From JANNRA01 sp031401035 (lineage in GTDB: Bacteria > Desulfobacterota > Binatia > HRBIN30 > CADEER01), in the NCBI GenBank assembly GCA_031401035.1, contig JANNRA010000142.1, positions 1-25,337 of the forward strand: 25,337 nt of DNA. The letters are read 5' to 3'. This document shows positions 14,189 to 22,400 of the stretch, piece by piece. A model generated the notes under the pieces. That model searched no databases. It saw only the letters and a program-made list of their open reading frames with translations, and was not told the DNA's origin. Every line of letters starts with the position of its first letter. Positions within the stretch are counted from its first letter, which is position 1. A program made the translations under genes and the position numbers.

Positions 14189-15781
14189 TCAGTTGCTCGG
14201 CGGCCGCAGACCCTGCAGGTCCAGGCTCTGCAGCCGCTTCATCGCCTGCACCGCCTTCAGCGAGTCGTAGTTGATGCCGGCGGCGTTGAGACTGCTGCCC
14301 TGCTGGAAGGGGAACTCCGGCAACGTCGCCAGGAACGCGCCGAGCTTCTGCTGCACCGGCACGAAGAGCCAAATGTTGTCCGCGTACCAGCGGATGTACA
14401 TGCCGGACTCGCTCGGCGCCTTCTCGTACGGATCGGCGCGCAGGTTGACGATCACCGGCCACGCGGGCACGTCGCGCAGGGCCGTCGCGATGTTGCCGTT
14501 GGTCACCGCGAAGTGGACCTTCCAGTCGTTCCAGCGCACGGCGTTGAGCTCGCCGCCCTGGCCGAAGTAGAAGATCTCCTCGCGCGGGCCCTTCTTCGCC
14601 TCGCCCTTGAGGTACGGCGTGAAGTCGTAGCCATCGAGGTGGGCCTTCCAGGTCTTGCCGTTGGCCGTGTAGCCGGCTTTCACCTTCTCGACGATGTCGG
14701 GCACGCCCGCCGCGGCCAGGAAGGTCGGCAGCCAGTCCTCCTGCGAGAAGATGTCGTTGACGATGGTGCCCGGCTTGATCACCCCCGGCCAGCGCACCAG
14801 CATCGGCACGCGGAAGCCGCCCTCCCAGGTCGAGCCCTTCTCGCCGTGGAACGGCGTCGTGCCGCCGTCGGGCCAGGTGCCGGTTTCGGCGCCGTTGTCG
14901 GTGCCGTAGACAACGATGGTGTTGTCGGCGATGCCCAGGTCGTCGAGCTGCTTGAGCACCGCGCCGACCATGTCGTCGTGCTCGACCATGCCGTCGGGGT
15001 ACAGGCCGATGCCGGTGCGGCCCTCGGCCGACTTCTTCAGCCGTGTCCAAACGTGCATGCGGGTGGTGTTGAACCAGACGAAGAAGGGCTTGCCACTCTT
15101 GGCTGCGCTGGCGACGAACTTCTGCTCGGCGTCGAAGATTTCCATGTCGACGGTGGGCATGCGCGCCTGGCTGAGCGGCCCGGTGTCCTCGATCTTCTGG
15201 CCGCCCCTGCCGTCACTGAAGGTGTGCAGCACGCCGCGCGGGCCGTACTTCTTTTTGAACTCGGGATCCTTCGGGTAGTAGTACGTCTCCGGCTCTTCCT
15301 CGGCGTTGAGGTGGTAGAGGTTGCCGAGGAATTCGTCGAAGCCGTGCATCGTCGGCAGATGCTCGTCGCGGTCGCCGAGGTGGTTCTTGCCGAACTGCCC
15401 TGTGACGTAGCCCTGCGGCTTGAGCAGATCGGCGATCGTCGGCGCCCACGGCGGAATGCCCTGCGGCGAGCCCGGCATGCCGATGGTCAGCAACCCGGTG
15501 CGGAACGGATGCTCGCCGAGGATGAACGAGGCGCGGCCCGCCGTGCAGCTCTGCTGTGCGTAGGCGTCGGTGAACAATGCCCCGCCCTTGGCGATGCTGT
15601 CGATGTTCGGCGTCTGGTAGCCCATCACGCCGAGGTTGTAGGCGCTGATGTTGTGGATGCCGATGTCGTCGCCCCAGATGACCAGGATGTTCGGCTTCTT
15701 CGCGGTTGTCTGGGCGACGGCCGCCGACGCCGCGGCGCAGAGCAGCGCCGCGACGACGAGGGTCGAACGGGCATTCGTCAT
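14189..15781 (-). CDS. Secreted arylsulfatase-family enzyme (CTAGR active site)
   Basis: A 530-residue alkaline-phosphatase-fold sulfatase. A signal peptide (1-23) precedes KPNILVIWGDDIG, whose D38/D39 bind calcium. The modification site is C79-T-A-G-R83, inside QQSCTAGRASFILGEHPFRTG; in the family this cysteine becomes formylglycine. K132 and H134 (FGKNHLGD), H243 (TTRMH), D295/N296 (GTDNGAE) and K315 complete the site. The enzyme hydrolyses sulfate esters in the periplasm or outside the cell. The classical motif is CxPSR; this one has Ala-Gly, a variant seen in one large bacterial arylsulfatase group. No formylglycine-generating enzyme is in the window. The ATG at 15781 (AGAGGA upstream) was preferred to a TTG at 15787. 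Confidence 0.93.
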   Translation of the reverse strand: MTNARSTLVVAALLCAAASAAVAQTTAKKPNILVIWGDDIGIHNISAYNLGVMGYQTPNIDSIAKGGALFTDAYAQQSCTAGRASFILGEHPFRTGLLTIGMPGSPQGIPPWAPTIADLLKPQGYVTGQFGKNHLGDRDEHLPTMHGFDEFLGNLYHLNAEEEPETYYYPKDPEFKKKYGPRGVLHTFSDGRGGQKIEDTGPLSQARMPTVDMEIFDAEQKFVASAAKSGKPFFVWFNTTRMHVWTRLKKSAEGRTGIGLYPDGMVEHDDMVGAVLKQLDDLGIADNTIVVYGTDNGAETGTWPDGGTTPFHGEKGSTWEGGFRVPMLVRWPGVIKPGTIVNDIFSQEDWLPTFLAAAGVPDIVEKVKAGYTANGKTWKAHLDGYDFTPYLKGEAKKGPREEIFYFGQGGELNAVRWNDWKVHFAVTNGNIATALRDVPAWPVIVNLRADPYEKAPSESGMYIRWYADNIWLFVPVQQKLGAFLATLPEFPFQQGSSLNAAGINYDSLKAVQAMKRLQSLDLQGLRPPSN

Positions 15782-15887
15782 GGCCAATGTCCTCTTGCTG
15801 TGAGCGTTCGCCTGGTGCCCGGTCGCGCTACCAGCATCATGAGCTGAGCTGCGCGCCGTCTCCCCGCCGCGCGGCGCATAGGCTGGG

Positions 15888-17600
15888 TCAACTGCCCTTC
15901 GCGTTCGCCTTGTTGACCGCCTCGATGATGCTGTCGAGGTTGTAGCTCGCGGGCGCCTGCAGGGGCGGGTAGGCCCGATAGGACTCGAGTTCCTTGGTCC
16001 ACAGCAATTGACCGATCGGCAGCATGTTCCAATCGTATTGGTATGCCGTCACCGGTCCGGCGAGCGCACCGCCGAGGCTCATCGCCGACTGCTGAGCGAC
16101 GCCGACCGCCTGCTCGAATGGATCGCGCTTGATGTTCTGAACCAGGGTCCAATGGAACGGAATGAGCGGCATGATCCAGCCCTCCGCCCCTGGCTGCGAC
16201 ATGTTGTAATACATCTTCCAATTCTTGTAGCGGACCGCAGATGGCGTCGCGCCCGAGTAGTAGAAGAAGTAGTCGCGCGCCGACTTCTCCGACTTACCGG
16301 TCAGGTAGTCGAGCTGGCTGAACCCGTCGAGCTTGGTCTTGACGATGCCGGGGTACTTGCCGGCCTGGATCTGCTCGGTCAGTCCGTTGCCCTTCGGCCC
16401 ACCGGCGGCCTCCACCAGCGTCGGCACCCAGTCGAGCGCGGCGAAGAGCTGGTTCTTGACCGTCCCCGGTTTGATCTGCCCAGGCCAGCGGACCACCATC
16501 GGCGCGCGGTACCCGCCCTCCCAGGCCTCGCCCTTCTGGCCCTTGAACGGCGTGATGCCGCCGTCGGGAAAGCTGATCGTCTCGGCGCCGTTATCGGTGG
16601 TGAAGACGACGATCGTGTTGTCGAGCTGGCCCATCGCTTCGAGCTTGGCCAGGACCAGACCGATGTTGTCGTCCATCTGCTTCATGCCGGCTTCGTTGGC
16701 GCCCCAGTCCTTGCCGCCCGGCTCCCCGACCATCGCCATGTACTTGTCCGACAGCACGGTCGTGACGTGCATGCGGGCCGGGTTGTACCAGACGAAGAAC
16801 GGCTTGTTGGTCGTCTTCGGGTCGTGGCGGTCGAGGAAGTCGATGACCTTGGCGGAGATTTCCTCATCCACCGTCTTCGAGCGCTCCAGGGTGAGCGGTC
16901 CCTCGTCACTGCACTTCTGGTTCTTCGCCGTGCCGTCCGAGGACGTGCAGGCGATGACCGGGCGCGGCGGGGTCAGGCAGATCGTCGTCCTGGGATCGAC
17001 GGCGCCGGGGACCTCGGGCAGACCGGGGACGGCGGTGTTCTTGCACGGCGGCGCGATGCCCTGCACCAGTGGGCTCACGTTGATGTCGGGAAAGCTCACT
17101 CCCTGCATCGCGTCCAGGTGGTAGAGGTAGCCCCAATACTCTTGAAAGCCGTGCGCGGTCGGCAGCGAGTCGGTGTGATCGCCCAGGTGGTTCTTGCCGA
17201 ATTCGCCGGTGGAGTAGCCGAGATCGAGGAGGAACTTGGCCAGCGCCGGGGTGCCCGGCTTGAGGTAGGTCGGGCTGCCCGGGAGCTGCGGCGGGATCAT
17301 GCCGGTGCGCAGCGGATACATGCCGGTGAAGAAGGCGTTGCGACCGGAGGTGCAGCTCTGCATGGCGACGTAGTCCATGAAGATCGCGCCTTCGTTGGCG
17401 ATGCGGTCGATGTTCGGCGTCTCCCCGACCATCAGGCCGCGGTGGTAGATGCTCGGCTGCATCCAGCCGATGTCGTCGCCCATGATGAACAGGATGTTGG
17501 GCTTATTCGCCGCGTCCTGTGCCGGCGCCGCCGCCGCGCCGGCGCCCAGGGTGAGCAGCAGTACCAAGGCCGTGTACCGACCAATCGGATTGCTTCGCAT
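15888..17600 (-). CDS. Secreted arylsulfatase-family enzyme (CTSGR active site)
   Basis: A 570-residue sulfatase paralogue with a signal peptide (about 1-28), calcium ligands D42/D43 in FIMGDDIG, a modification site C83-T-S-G-R87 in MQSCTSGRNAFFTG, K136/H138 in FGKNHLGD, H278 in ARMH, and D336/N337 in TTDNGAE. It differs from the first sulfatase by an insertion at about 180-232 with four cysteines (C186, C208, C218, C230), likely two disulfide bonds. The serine at the third position of the modification motif departs from the CxPxR/CxAxR pattern recognised by known maturases, but the surrounding residues are conserved. The ATG at 17600 has a strong AGGAGG. It lies 47 bases after the small gene at 17648-17893 and leads the first sulfatase by 106 bases. 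Confidence 0.92.
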   Translation of the reverse strand: MRSNPIGRYTALVLLLTLGAGAAAAPAQDAANKPNILFIMGDDIGWMQPSIYHRGLMVGETPNIDRIANEGAIFMDYVAMQSCTSGRNAFFTGMYPLRTGMIPPQLPGSPTYLKPGTPALAKFLLDLGYSTGEFGKNHLGDHTDSLPTAHGFQEYWGYLYHLDAMQGVSFPDINVSPLVQGIAPPCKNTAVPGLPEVPGAVDPRTTICLTPPRPVIACTSSDGTAKNQKCSDEGPLTLERSKTVDEEISAKVIDFLDRHDPKTTNKPFFVWYNPARMHVTTVLSDKYMAMVGEPGGKDWGANEAGMKQMDDNIGLVLAKLEAMGQLDNTIVVFTTDNGAETISFPDGGITPFKGQKGEAWEGGYRAPMVVRWPGQIKPGTVKNQLFAALDWVPTLVEAAGGPKGNGLTEQIQAGKYPGIVKTKLDGFSQLDYLTGKSEKSARDYFFYYSGATPSAVRYKNWKMYYNMSQPGAEGWIMPLIPFHWTLVQNIKRDPFEQAVGVAQQSAMSLGGALAGPVTAYQYDWNMLPIGQLLWTKELESYRAYPPLQAPASYNLDSIIEAVNKANAKGS

Positions 17601-17647
17601 AGGTCCTCCTCGTTCGGATGTCTTGTGGCGGCGGTAATTAACAGGGT

Positions 17648-17893
17648 TCACGTCGATGGAGTAGAGGCTTCGCTCAGCAGGCGCTGCAGCATCGCCAGCA
17701 GTTCCGCCTGCGAGCCGAAGCGCGCCCGTCGACCGGAGCTGAGGTGCTCGACCCGGCCGGCGCAGACGCCGCTGCCGGGAACGGTGTCGACGCTGAACTG
17801 GACGACGAAGGCCTTCCACGCGGGCAGCTTCGGTGCCTCGTCCCCGGCATCGCCCGCCGACGAGCCGCGCTGGCGCGATCTGTGTGCCATCAT
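17648..17893 (-). CDS. Small conserved-type protein of unknown function
   Basis: An 81-residue protein beginning MMAHRS. After a charged, disordered ~25 residues it has a compact block, AFVVQFSVDTVPGSG, GRVEHLSSGRRARF and SQAELLAMLQRLLSEA: two or three beta strands and an amphipathic helix. I have an impression of similar short proteins in other high-GC genomes but cannot name a family. It contains one cysteine (C44) and no signal peptide, so it is cytoplasmic. It stands first in the sulfatase locus, 36 bases downstream of the triple TTTCC repeat, and may be the first gene of that transcript. A longer in-frame start at 17977 would run back through the repeat and is less likely. Confidence 0.6.
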   Translation of the reverse strand: MMAHRSRQRGSSAGDAGDEAPKLPAWKAFVVQFSVDTVPGSGVCAGRVEHLSSGRRARFGSQAELLAMLQRLLSEASTPST

Positions 17894-17928
17894 TGCCGCC
17901 CGTATCGCAGCCGTCGGGCGGCAAGTCT

Positions 17929-17955
17929 GGAAAGACACGGGAAACTTCCTGGAAA
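17929..17955 (-). promoter_or_regulatory. Triple 11-bp-spaced TTTCC repeat, site 2 (sulfatase locus promoter)
   Basis: The best copy: GGAAA on the plus strand at 17929, 17940 and 17951, exactly 11 bases apart, so the minus strand reads TTTCC-N6-TTTCC-N6-TTTCC. The near edge is 36 bases upstream of the small gene that heads the sulfatase genes. The inner part is also a dyad (TTTCC-A-GGAAG). The 16-base core differs from site 3 by one base. It lies just after the stop of the winged-helix regulator gene. Confidence 0.65.
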
Positions 17956-17973
17956 GGGCCTTTGAAGGTCCCC

Positions 17974-20900
17974 TCACCCAGGGTGCGGCGACGCCATGGA
18001 CGCGAGCAGCGCCCTCGCGTCGTCCAGATCCGGCGTACGGAGCGCGGCGTCGAACCGCTCGCAGATCGGGCCCAGCAGTGCGCGCGCCTCGTCGATGCGG
18101 TCGCGGTCGGACCAGGCGCGGGCGAGGCTGGTGGCGGCGCGCAGCTCAAACGCCCTGGCCGACGCCGCGCGCGACGTCTCGAGGGCGCGCAGCAGATGCG
18201 GCTCGGCCGCGGCCCATTGCGGACCCGGGCCGGCGCCCGCCCCGGCCAGCACGGCCTCGCGCTTCAGGCGCCAGAGTTCCGGCTCCTGGCCGCATTGCAG
18301 CGTCGTCGTCGCCAGCGCCAGACCGTCCTCGACGGCCGCCAGCGCCGGCGCCGGGTCCCCGGCGCGCAGGTATCCGTCGGCCAGATTGGCGTACAGGTGC
18401 GCTGAGATGCACAGCGTGCCGGCGGCGTTGAGCCGGTTGAGCGCGGTGCGCAGCGCTCGGGTGCCTGGCTTCGCATTGCCGCGCTGGATGCGGGCGACGG
18501 CGGAGAGCGCCTCGGCGAGAGCACGCCACAGGGCGAAGCCCTCCGCCGTCGCGAGCGCGACGGCCTCGTCCGCGAGCGCGCCGCCCGCGCTGCTGCGGCG
18601 GTCGAAGAGCGTCACCAGCGCCCCCTGCGCGAGCGCCGCGGCGAGATAGAAGGGGTTGCCTGTCTGGCGCGCCAGGGCGACGCTGTCGGTGACCGCCGCA
18701 TGCGCGCCGGGCGAATCGCCGAGATGCCACAGCGCCGCGGCGTGGAACACGGTCGCGGCCACCAGTGGATCGACGCCGTAGGCGATCGGGGCCCATTCGA
18801 TGCTCGGCTCGGCCTGGCGCCCCCGCAGCGATTCCATGTGGCGCGGCACGGCGGCGAACTCGCCGTTGAAGAACGCCGTGCGCACCAGTGCCGAGTCCGC
18901 CACCTGGCCGTGCGCGGGCGTAGCGAGCCGCGCCGCGAGATCGGCCAGTTCGGTCGCCAGGGCGAGGCTCGGCTCGCGGTCGCCGCGCAGCGCGTGGAGG
19001 TACCAGCGCGCATACAGCGCTTCGAAGTGCCCAGCGGCGTCGCCGGCCGCGCTGCACAGCGCCGCGAGCCGCTCGTAGTTCTCGCACACCGGCTCGGCCG
19101 CGAAGCCGAGTGAATCGCCCAGGGCCCGGCCGAGCACCAGCCGCGCCTCGATCTCCCGCCGGTGCGGCGCGTCGCCGTCCGGCACCTGCGCGATCAGGCC
19201 CAGGGCGCGCTCGACGTAGCCGCGCGCCGCGCCGCTGGCGAAGCGCTGGCGCGCGCGCCGGCCGGCGGCGGTCAGGGCGCGCACGGCGCCGCTTGGGTCG
19301 TGGCCGCGCCCGAAATGCACCACCAGTTCGGGGGCGATCCGCACCGCATCCGCCCCCCAGGCGCGCTCGAGCGCGGTGCCGATGCGTCGGTGCAGGAGGG
19401 CGCGCTGCTCCTCGGGCGTCTCCTCGTACACCACCTGGCGGCATAGTTCGTGGGTAAAGGCATAGCGCCGCGTCACGCGCCCGTCCGGCAGGGCGACGGT
19501 GCCGGCGGTGCGCAGGAAGCGGTGCGCGCGCGCCAGCGCCGCGCACTGCCGCGAGGCCGCACTGGCCTTGCCGCGCAGCGCCGCGGCGATGACCGCCGCG
19601 GTGATCGTCGCGCCGGCGACGCTGGCGGCTTGCAGGACGGCGCGCGTCGCCGGGCTGACGCCGTCGAGCTGCGTCTCGATCGTGCGCCGCACGTCGTCCG
19701 GCACGCCGAAGTCGATCCGTTCCGCCGGCAGGCCCAGCCGCCAACCGGGATCGGTTTCGAGGATCGCGCCGCGCGCCAGCAGGTGGTCGGTGGTGGCGAC
19801 GAGGAAGAGCGGATGACCGCCGGTGTGGGCATGGATCCGCGCCGCGAAGCCGGGCGGGAAATCGTGGCCGGGGAAGCGCGCGGCGAAGTAGGCCGCGACG
19901 GCCGCGTCGTCGATGTCGTCGAGGGGCAGTTCGGCGCACCGGTGCCGCCCCCGCAGCAGCGCCACGACGCCGCCCAGCGGGTGCTCGGCGACGGCGACCT
20001 CGGCGCGGCGGTAGGTGCCGATGACCAGCAGCCGCGCCGGCTCGCGCCGCTGCGCCAGCATGGCGAGCAGGTCGGCGGTGGCCGGATCGCTCCAGTGCAG
20101 GTCCTCGAGCACGACGACGAGCAGCCGGTCCGTCGCCAGCGCGTCGGCGAGCGCGGCCAGTTCGCGCGGCATCCGCTCCGGCCGAACGCCCTCAATCGAT
20201 CGCTGCAAGGCCGCCAGCTCCGCGTCGCCGAGCAGCCACGGCATCTGCGCCAGCCAGAGCGGGGCGCAGCGCCGCATTATCGCCGCCAACGGCTGCGCGG
20301 GCTGGCTCCGCGCCAGATGGTCGAGGGCGTCGAATATGGCGGCGTATGCCTCCTGCGCGCCGTGCCGTTCGCTGCAATCGGCGCGGGCGATCGACAGCGC
20401 GGCCGCGCGCTTGCGAACCGCCGGCGAGTCAAGGAACGCGTCGACCAGCGCCGTCTTGCCGACCCCGGCCGGGCCGGAGACGAAGACGAACTGGCGTTCG
20501 CCGGCCGCCGCGCGCTCACACGCGGCGGCCAGGGCGCCGAGCTCGCGGGCGCGGCCGACGAACGGCGACCGCTGCGGACGCGGCCGGGCCGCCGGTTCGG
20601 CGGCTGCGACGCCGCGCACCGGGGCGGCGGCCGCGCGCTGCCGGGTCGCGGCGATGAAGCGAAAGCCGCGCCGGTGCGCGGTCTCGATGAAGCGCGGCGC
20701 CTGGCTGTCGTCGCCGAGGGCGGCGCGCAGCTCGCCGATCGACTTGTTGAGCGTGTCCGGCGTGACGGCGACATTCGGCCACAGCGCGTCGAACAGCTCG
20801 TCCTTGGACACCAGCACGCCGGGGCGCTCGGCCAGATAGACGAGGACGGCCCAGGTCTTCGGCCGCAACGGGATGGCGGCGGCGCCGCGCCGCAGCGTGC

Positions 20901-20997
20901 CGGCGCGCAGATCGAGGCGGAAGGCCGCGAAGGCGATGGCGGGCCCCGACGCGGCGCGGGCGGCGTCCGCATCGACAACGCTTCTCGGACGGGGCAT
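17974..20997 (-). CDS. Winged-helix transcriptional regulator with AAA ATPase and TPR-like domain
   Basis: A 1007-residue regulator. Residues about 22-116 form an OmpR/PhoB/CadC-type winged helix (FRLDLRAGTLRR, LRPKTWAVLVYLAERPG, VSKDELFDALWP, TLNKSIGELRAALGD, ETAHRRGFRF). FVGR at 146 opens an AAA_16/STAND-type ATPase with Walker A GPAGVGKT at 175-182 and Walker B LLVVVLEDLHWSD. The remaining ~550 residues are alpha-helical with TPR-like spacing, the usual sensor/effector part. Such proteins bind DNA when ATP and a ligand or partner change their state. The ATG at 20997 (MPRPRSV) was chosen since the longer frame runs into palindrome D; its ribosome binding site is weak. It stands between regulatory sites 2 and 3, which makes it a good candidate for their binding protein. 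Confidence 0.88.
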   Translation of the reverse strand: MPRPRSVVDADAARAASGPAIAFAAFRLDLRAGTLRRGAAAIPLRPKTWAVLVYLAERPGVLVSKDELFDALWPNVAVTPDTLNKSIGELRAALGDDSQAPRFIETAHRRGFRFIAATRQRAAAAPVRGVAAAEPAARPRPQRSPFVGRARELGALAAACERAAAGERQFVFVSGPAGVGKTALVDAFLDSPAVRKRAAALSIARADCSERHGAQEAYAAIFDALDHLARSQPAQPLAAIMRRCAPLWLAQMPWLLGDAELAALQRSIEGVRPERMPRELAALADALATDRLLVVVLEDLHWSDPATADLLAMLAQRREPARLLVIGTYRRAEVAVAEHPLGGVVALLRGRHRCAELPLDDIDDAAVAAYFAARFPGHDFPPGFAARIHAHTGGHPLFLVATTDHLLARGAILETDPGWRLGLPAERIDFGVPDDVRRTIETQLDGVSPATRAVLQAASVAGATITAAVIAAALRGKASAASRQCAALARAHRFLRTAGTVALPDGRVTRRYAFTHELCRQVVYEETPEEQRALLHRRIGTALERAWGADAVRIAPELVVHFGRGHDPSGAVRALTAAGRRARQRFASGAARGYVERALGLIAQVPDGDAPHRREIEARLVLGRALGDSLGFAAEPVCENYERLAALCSAAGDAAGHFEALYARWYLHALRGDREPSLALATELADLAARLATPAHGQVADSALVRTAFFNGEFAAVPRHMESLRGRQAEPSIEWAPIAYGVDPLVAATVFHAAALWHLGDSPGAHAAVTDSVALARQTGNPFYLAAALAQGALVTLFDRRSSAGGALADEAVALATAEGFALWRALAEALSAVARIQRGNAKPGTRALRTALNRLNAAGTLCISAHLYANLADGYLRAGDPAPALAAVEDGLALATTTLQCGQEPELWRLKREAVLAGAGAGPGPQWAAAEPHLLRALETSRAASARAFELRAATSLARAWSDRDRIDEARALLGPICERFDAALRTPDLDDARALLASMASPHPG

Positions 20998-21105
20998 GAG
21001 CGCCCCGATGTAAATACGATGGGCGGGAAGCTGTCCATACCGCTCGCCCTTACGTAGCGGAGCCTCTCGCCATTGGCTCGGAATCCGCGGGCGGCCCCCT
21101 TTCCA

Positions 21106-21188
21106 TGGAGGGCGCCGCCCCGTCGGCGCCGGTTGCATTGAAGCGCTGTCGCTCCATCCAACAGGCGCCGACGGGGCGGCGCCCTCCA
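21106..21188. repeat. Palindromic repeat copy D (83 bp)
   Basis: The arms 21106-21135 and 21159-21188 match at 29/30 positions around a 23-base loop. Length and arm sequence equal copy B, but the loop differs. It lies in the 295-base gap (20998-21292) between the OmpA lipoprotein stop and the regulator start. Nothing else recognisable is in that gap. On the minus strand it is open in the regulator's frame and encodes EGAAPSAPVG-like residues. Confidence 0.9.
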
Positions 21189-21292
21189 CCAGAGACCTCC
21201 CCAACCCATCCCGTAGTCGGCGCGGCGGCGGTCAGGGCCCGGACCCGCCCCCGGTCGCTCCTGCCCGCCGCGATGGTGGGCAGGGGGCGTGC

Positions 21293-21835
21293 TCAGCGCG
21301 GACGGAGCAGGATCTCGGTGTTGCGGTTCTGCGCCCGTCCCGCCGGCGTGTCGTTGCTGGCGACCGGGTGGTACTGGCCGGCCGACACGGCCTGTAGCTC
21401 CGTCGGGTCGACCCCCTGCGCCTGCAGGTGGCGTACCACCACCGCGGCGCGCGCGCCGGCCAGCTCCCAGTTGGTGGGATAGCGCTCCGCCAGCTCCGGC
21501 CCGATCGGCGTGTCGTCGGTGTTGCCGACGATGTCGATGACGTAGTTGCCGCCCGTCAGCGTCGGGATGACCTTGTCGAGCGCGGCGACGCCGGCGGGGC
21601 TGAGTTGCACCGATCCCGACCGGTACAGCATGTCGCCCGAGACGCGCACGCGGATGCCGTCCTTCAGCTGCTCGATCTCCACTTGGTCGGCGCTGATCTC
21701 CGAGCGCAGGGCGGCTTCGATCTGCTGCTGCTGCGCCAGCATGTTGTTGTAGGTGGACTGGAACACACAGCCGCTGATCAGCAGCGCCGCGGCCATTGCC
21801 GCGGTCGTGCTGCATGCGATGGGGGTGGTGCGCAT
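21293..21835 (-). CDS. OmpA-like peptidoglycan-associated lipoprotein
   Basis: A 180-residue lipoprotein: signal peptide with lipobox LISGC, then a short helical stretch (YNNMLAQQQQIEAALRSEI) and an OmpA C-terminal-like domain (about residues 55-178). The domain shows YVIDIVGNTDDTPIG, NWELAGARAAVVVRHLQAQG and GRAQNRNTEILL, the strand-helix signature that binds diaminopimelate in peptidoglycan. Such proteins tie the outer membrane to the cell wall. AGGAGG stands 9 bases before the ATG at 21835. A perfect palindrome (21858-21871) and regulatory site 3 (21929-21955) lie in its upstream region. Its stop precedes the regulator start by 295 bases containing palindrome D. Confidence 0.9.
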   Translation of the reverse strand: MRTTPIACSTTAAMAAALLISGCVFQSTYNNMLAQQQQIEAALRSEISADQVEIEQLKDGIRVRVSGDMLYRSGSVQLSPAGVAALDKVIPTLTGGNYVIDIVGNTDDTPIGPELAERYPTNWELAGARAAVVVRHLQAQGVDPTELQAVSAGQYHPVASNDTPAGRAQNRNTEILLRPR

Positions 21836-21857
21836 GAGCCTCGCCTCCTGAACTGTT

Positions 21858-21871
21858 GCGGGGCGCCCCGC
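21858..21871. repeat. Perfect 14-bp palindrome in the OmpA-lipoprotein leader
   Basis: GCGGGGCGCCCCGC is its own reverse complement and lies 23 bases upstream of the lipoprotein start. It could form a hairpin in the mRNA leader or be a short relic of the palindromic repeats. Function is not evident. Confidence 0.4.
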
Positions 21872-21928
21872 GGCGCCTCCCTGGGTCATCGTATGACTAC
21901 ATCCTGCACCCCGGCTGCCTCCCTGTCC

Positions 21929-21955
21929 GGAAGGCGGGCGGAAATTTCCTGGAAA
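21929..21955 (-). promoter_or_regulatory. Triple 11-bp-spaced TTTCC repeat, site 3 (OmpA lipoprotein promoter)
   Basis: Plus-strand GGAAG at 21929 and GGAAA at 21940 and 21951, again at exact 11-base steps. The core TTTCCAGGAAATTTCC on the minus strand differs from site 2 by one base, and TTCCNGAC also recurs at the same offset. The near edge is 94 bases upstream of the lipoprotein start; TACGAT further downstream could be the -10. Confidence 0.6.
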
Positions 21956-22036
21956 GTCGCGCCGCGGCCGGCCGATCGGGCCGTCTTTTCAGCTCTGGCG
22001 TAACCGCACTGCCCCGAGTTTCCCAGAGTCTTTGGT

Positions 22037-22400
22037 GTGCCCTGGGTGCTTCACCGGGCTGACGACGGCGGCGTCGTCAGCACCAATGGCCCCTTGGTTC
22101 GCGTGCAGGCGTTCGCCGCCTCGACCGCGCGGACCCGCTCACTCGAACTCGGCAGGCCGACCACCATCGCCACCACCGATGGGGCGGTGGACATCACCGT
22201 CGACACTCAGAGCTCGACATGGGTCTAGTTCGATAAGGTTGAGTACCGCATCGCCAGCACCACGACGCGCCTGACAGGGCCGAACGTGCACATCTGCGTG
22301 GAACCGTGATCGTGAAGAAGTACACCGTCACGCCCGACGCCGTGCAAACGGCAAGGGTTGATTTCACCATCCTGGCGGTGTCGGTGGCGGCTGGACGCCG
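22037..22400 (+). pseudogene. Decayed coding remnant with stops and a frame change
   Basis: From 22037 a frame reads like an extracellular beta-rich protein (GGVVSTNGPLVRVQAF, TTDGAVDITVDTQSSTWV), hits a TAG at 22226, continues sensibly (FDKVEYRIASTTTRLTG) to a TGA at 22307, and then seems to go on in another frame (VKKYTVTPDAVQTARVDF). No family can be named. The pattern suggests a broken gene. The rest of 21956-22504 holds nothing else that I can identify. Confidence 0.3.

Noticed and set aside
17968..17983. Further copy of the CCCCTCACCC outer repeat
   Set aside because: It is only a partial match and is explained by the last codons of the regulator gene.
13208..18431. Open frames of 879 and 807 codons on the plus strand
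   Set aside because: They are exact antisense shadows of the HAD and sulfatase genes, whose catalytic motifs are clear on the other strand.
19450..21057. 535-codon plus-strand frame opposite the regulator
   Set aside because: Antisense to the ATPase and winged-helix regions with recognisable motifs; composition is that of a shadow frame.
20998..21204. Longer N-terminus for the regulator starting at 21204
   Set aside because: The extra residues are encoded by palindrome D and flanking sequence and contain no domain; the winged helix begins soon after the ATG at 20997.
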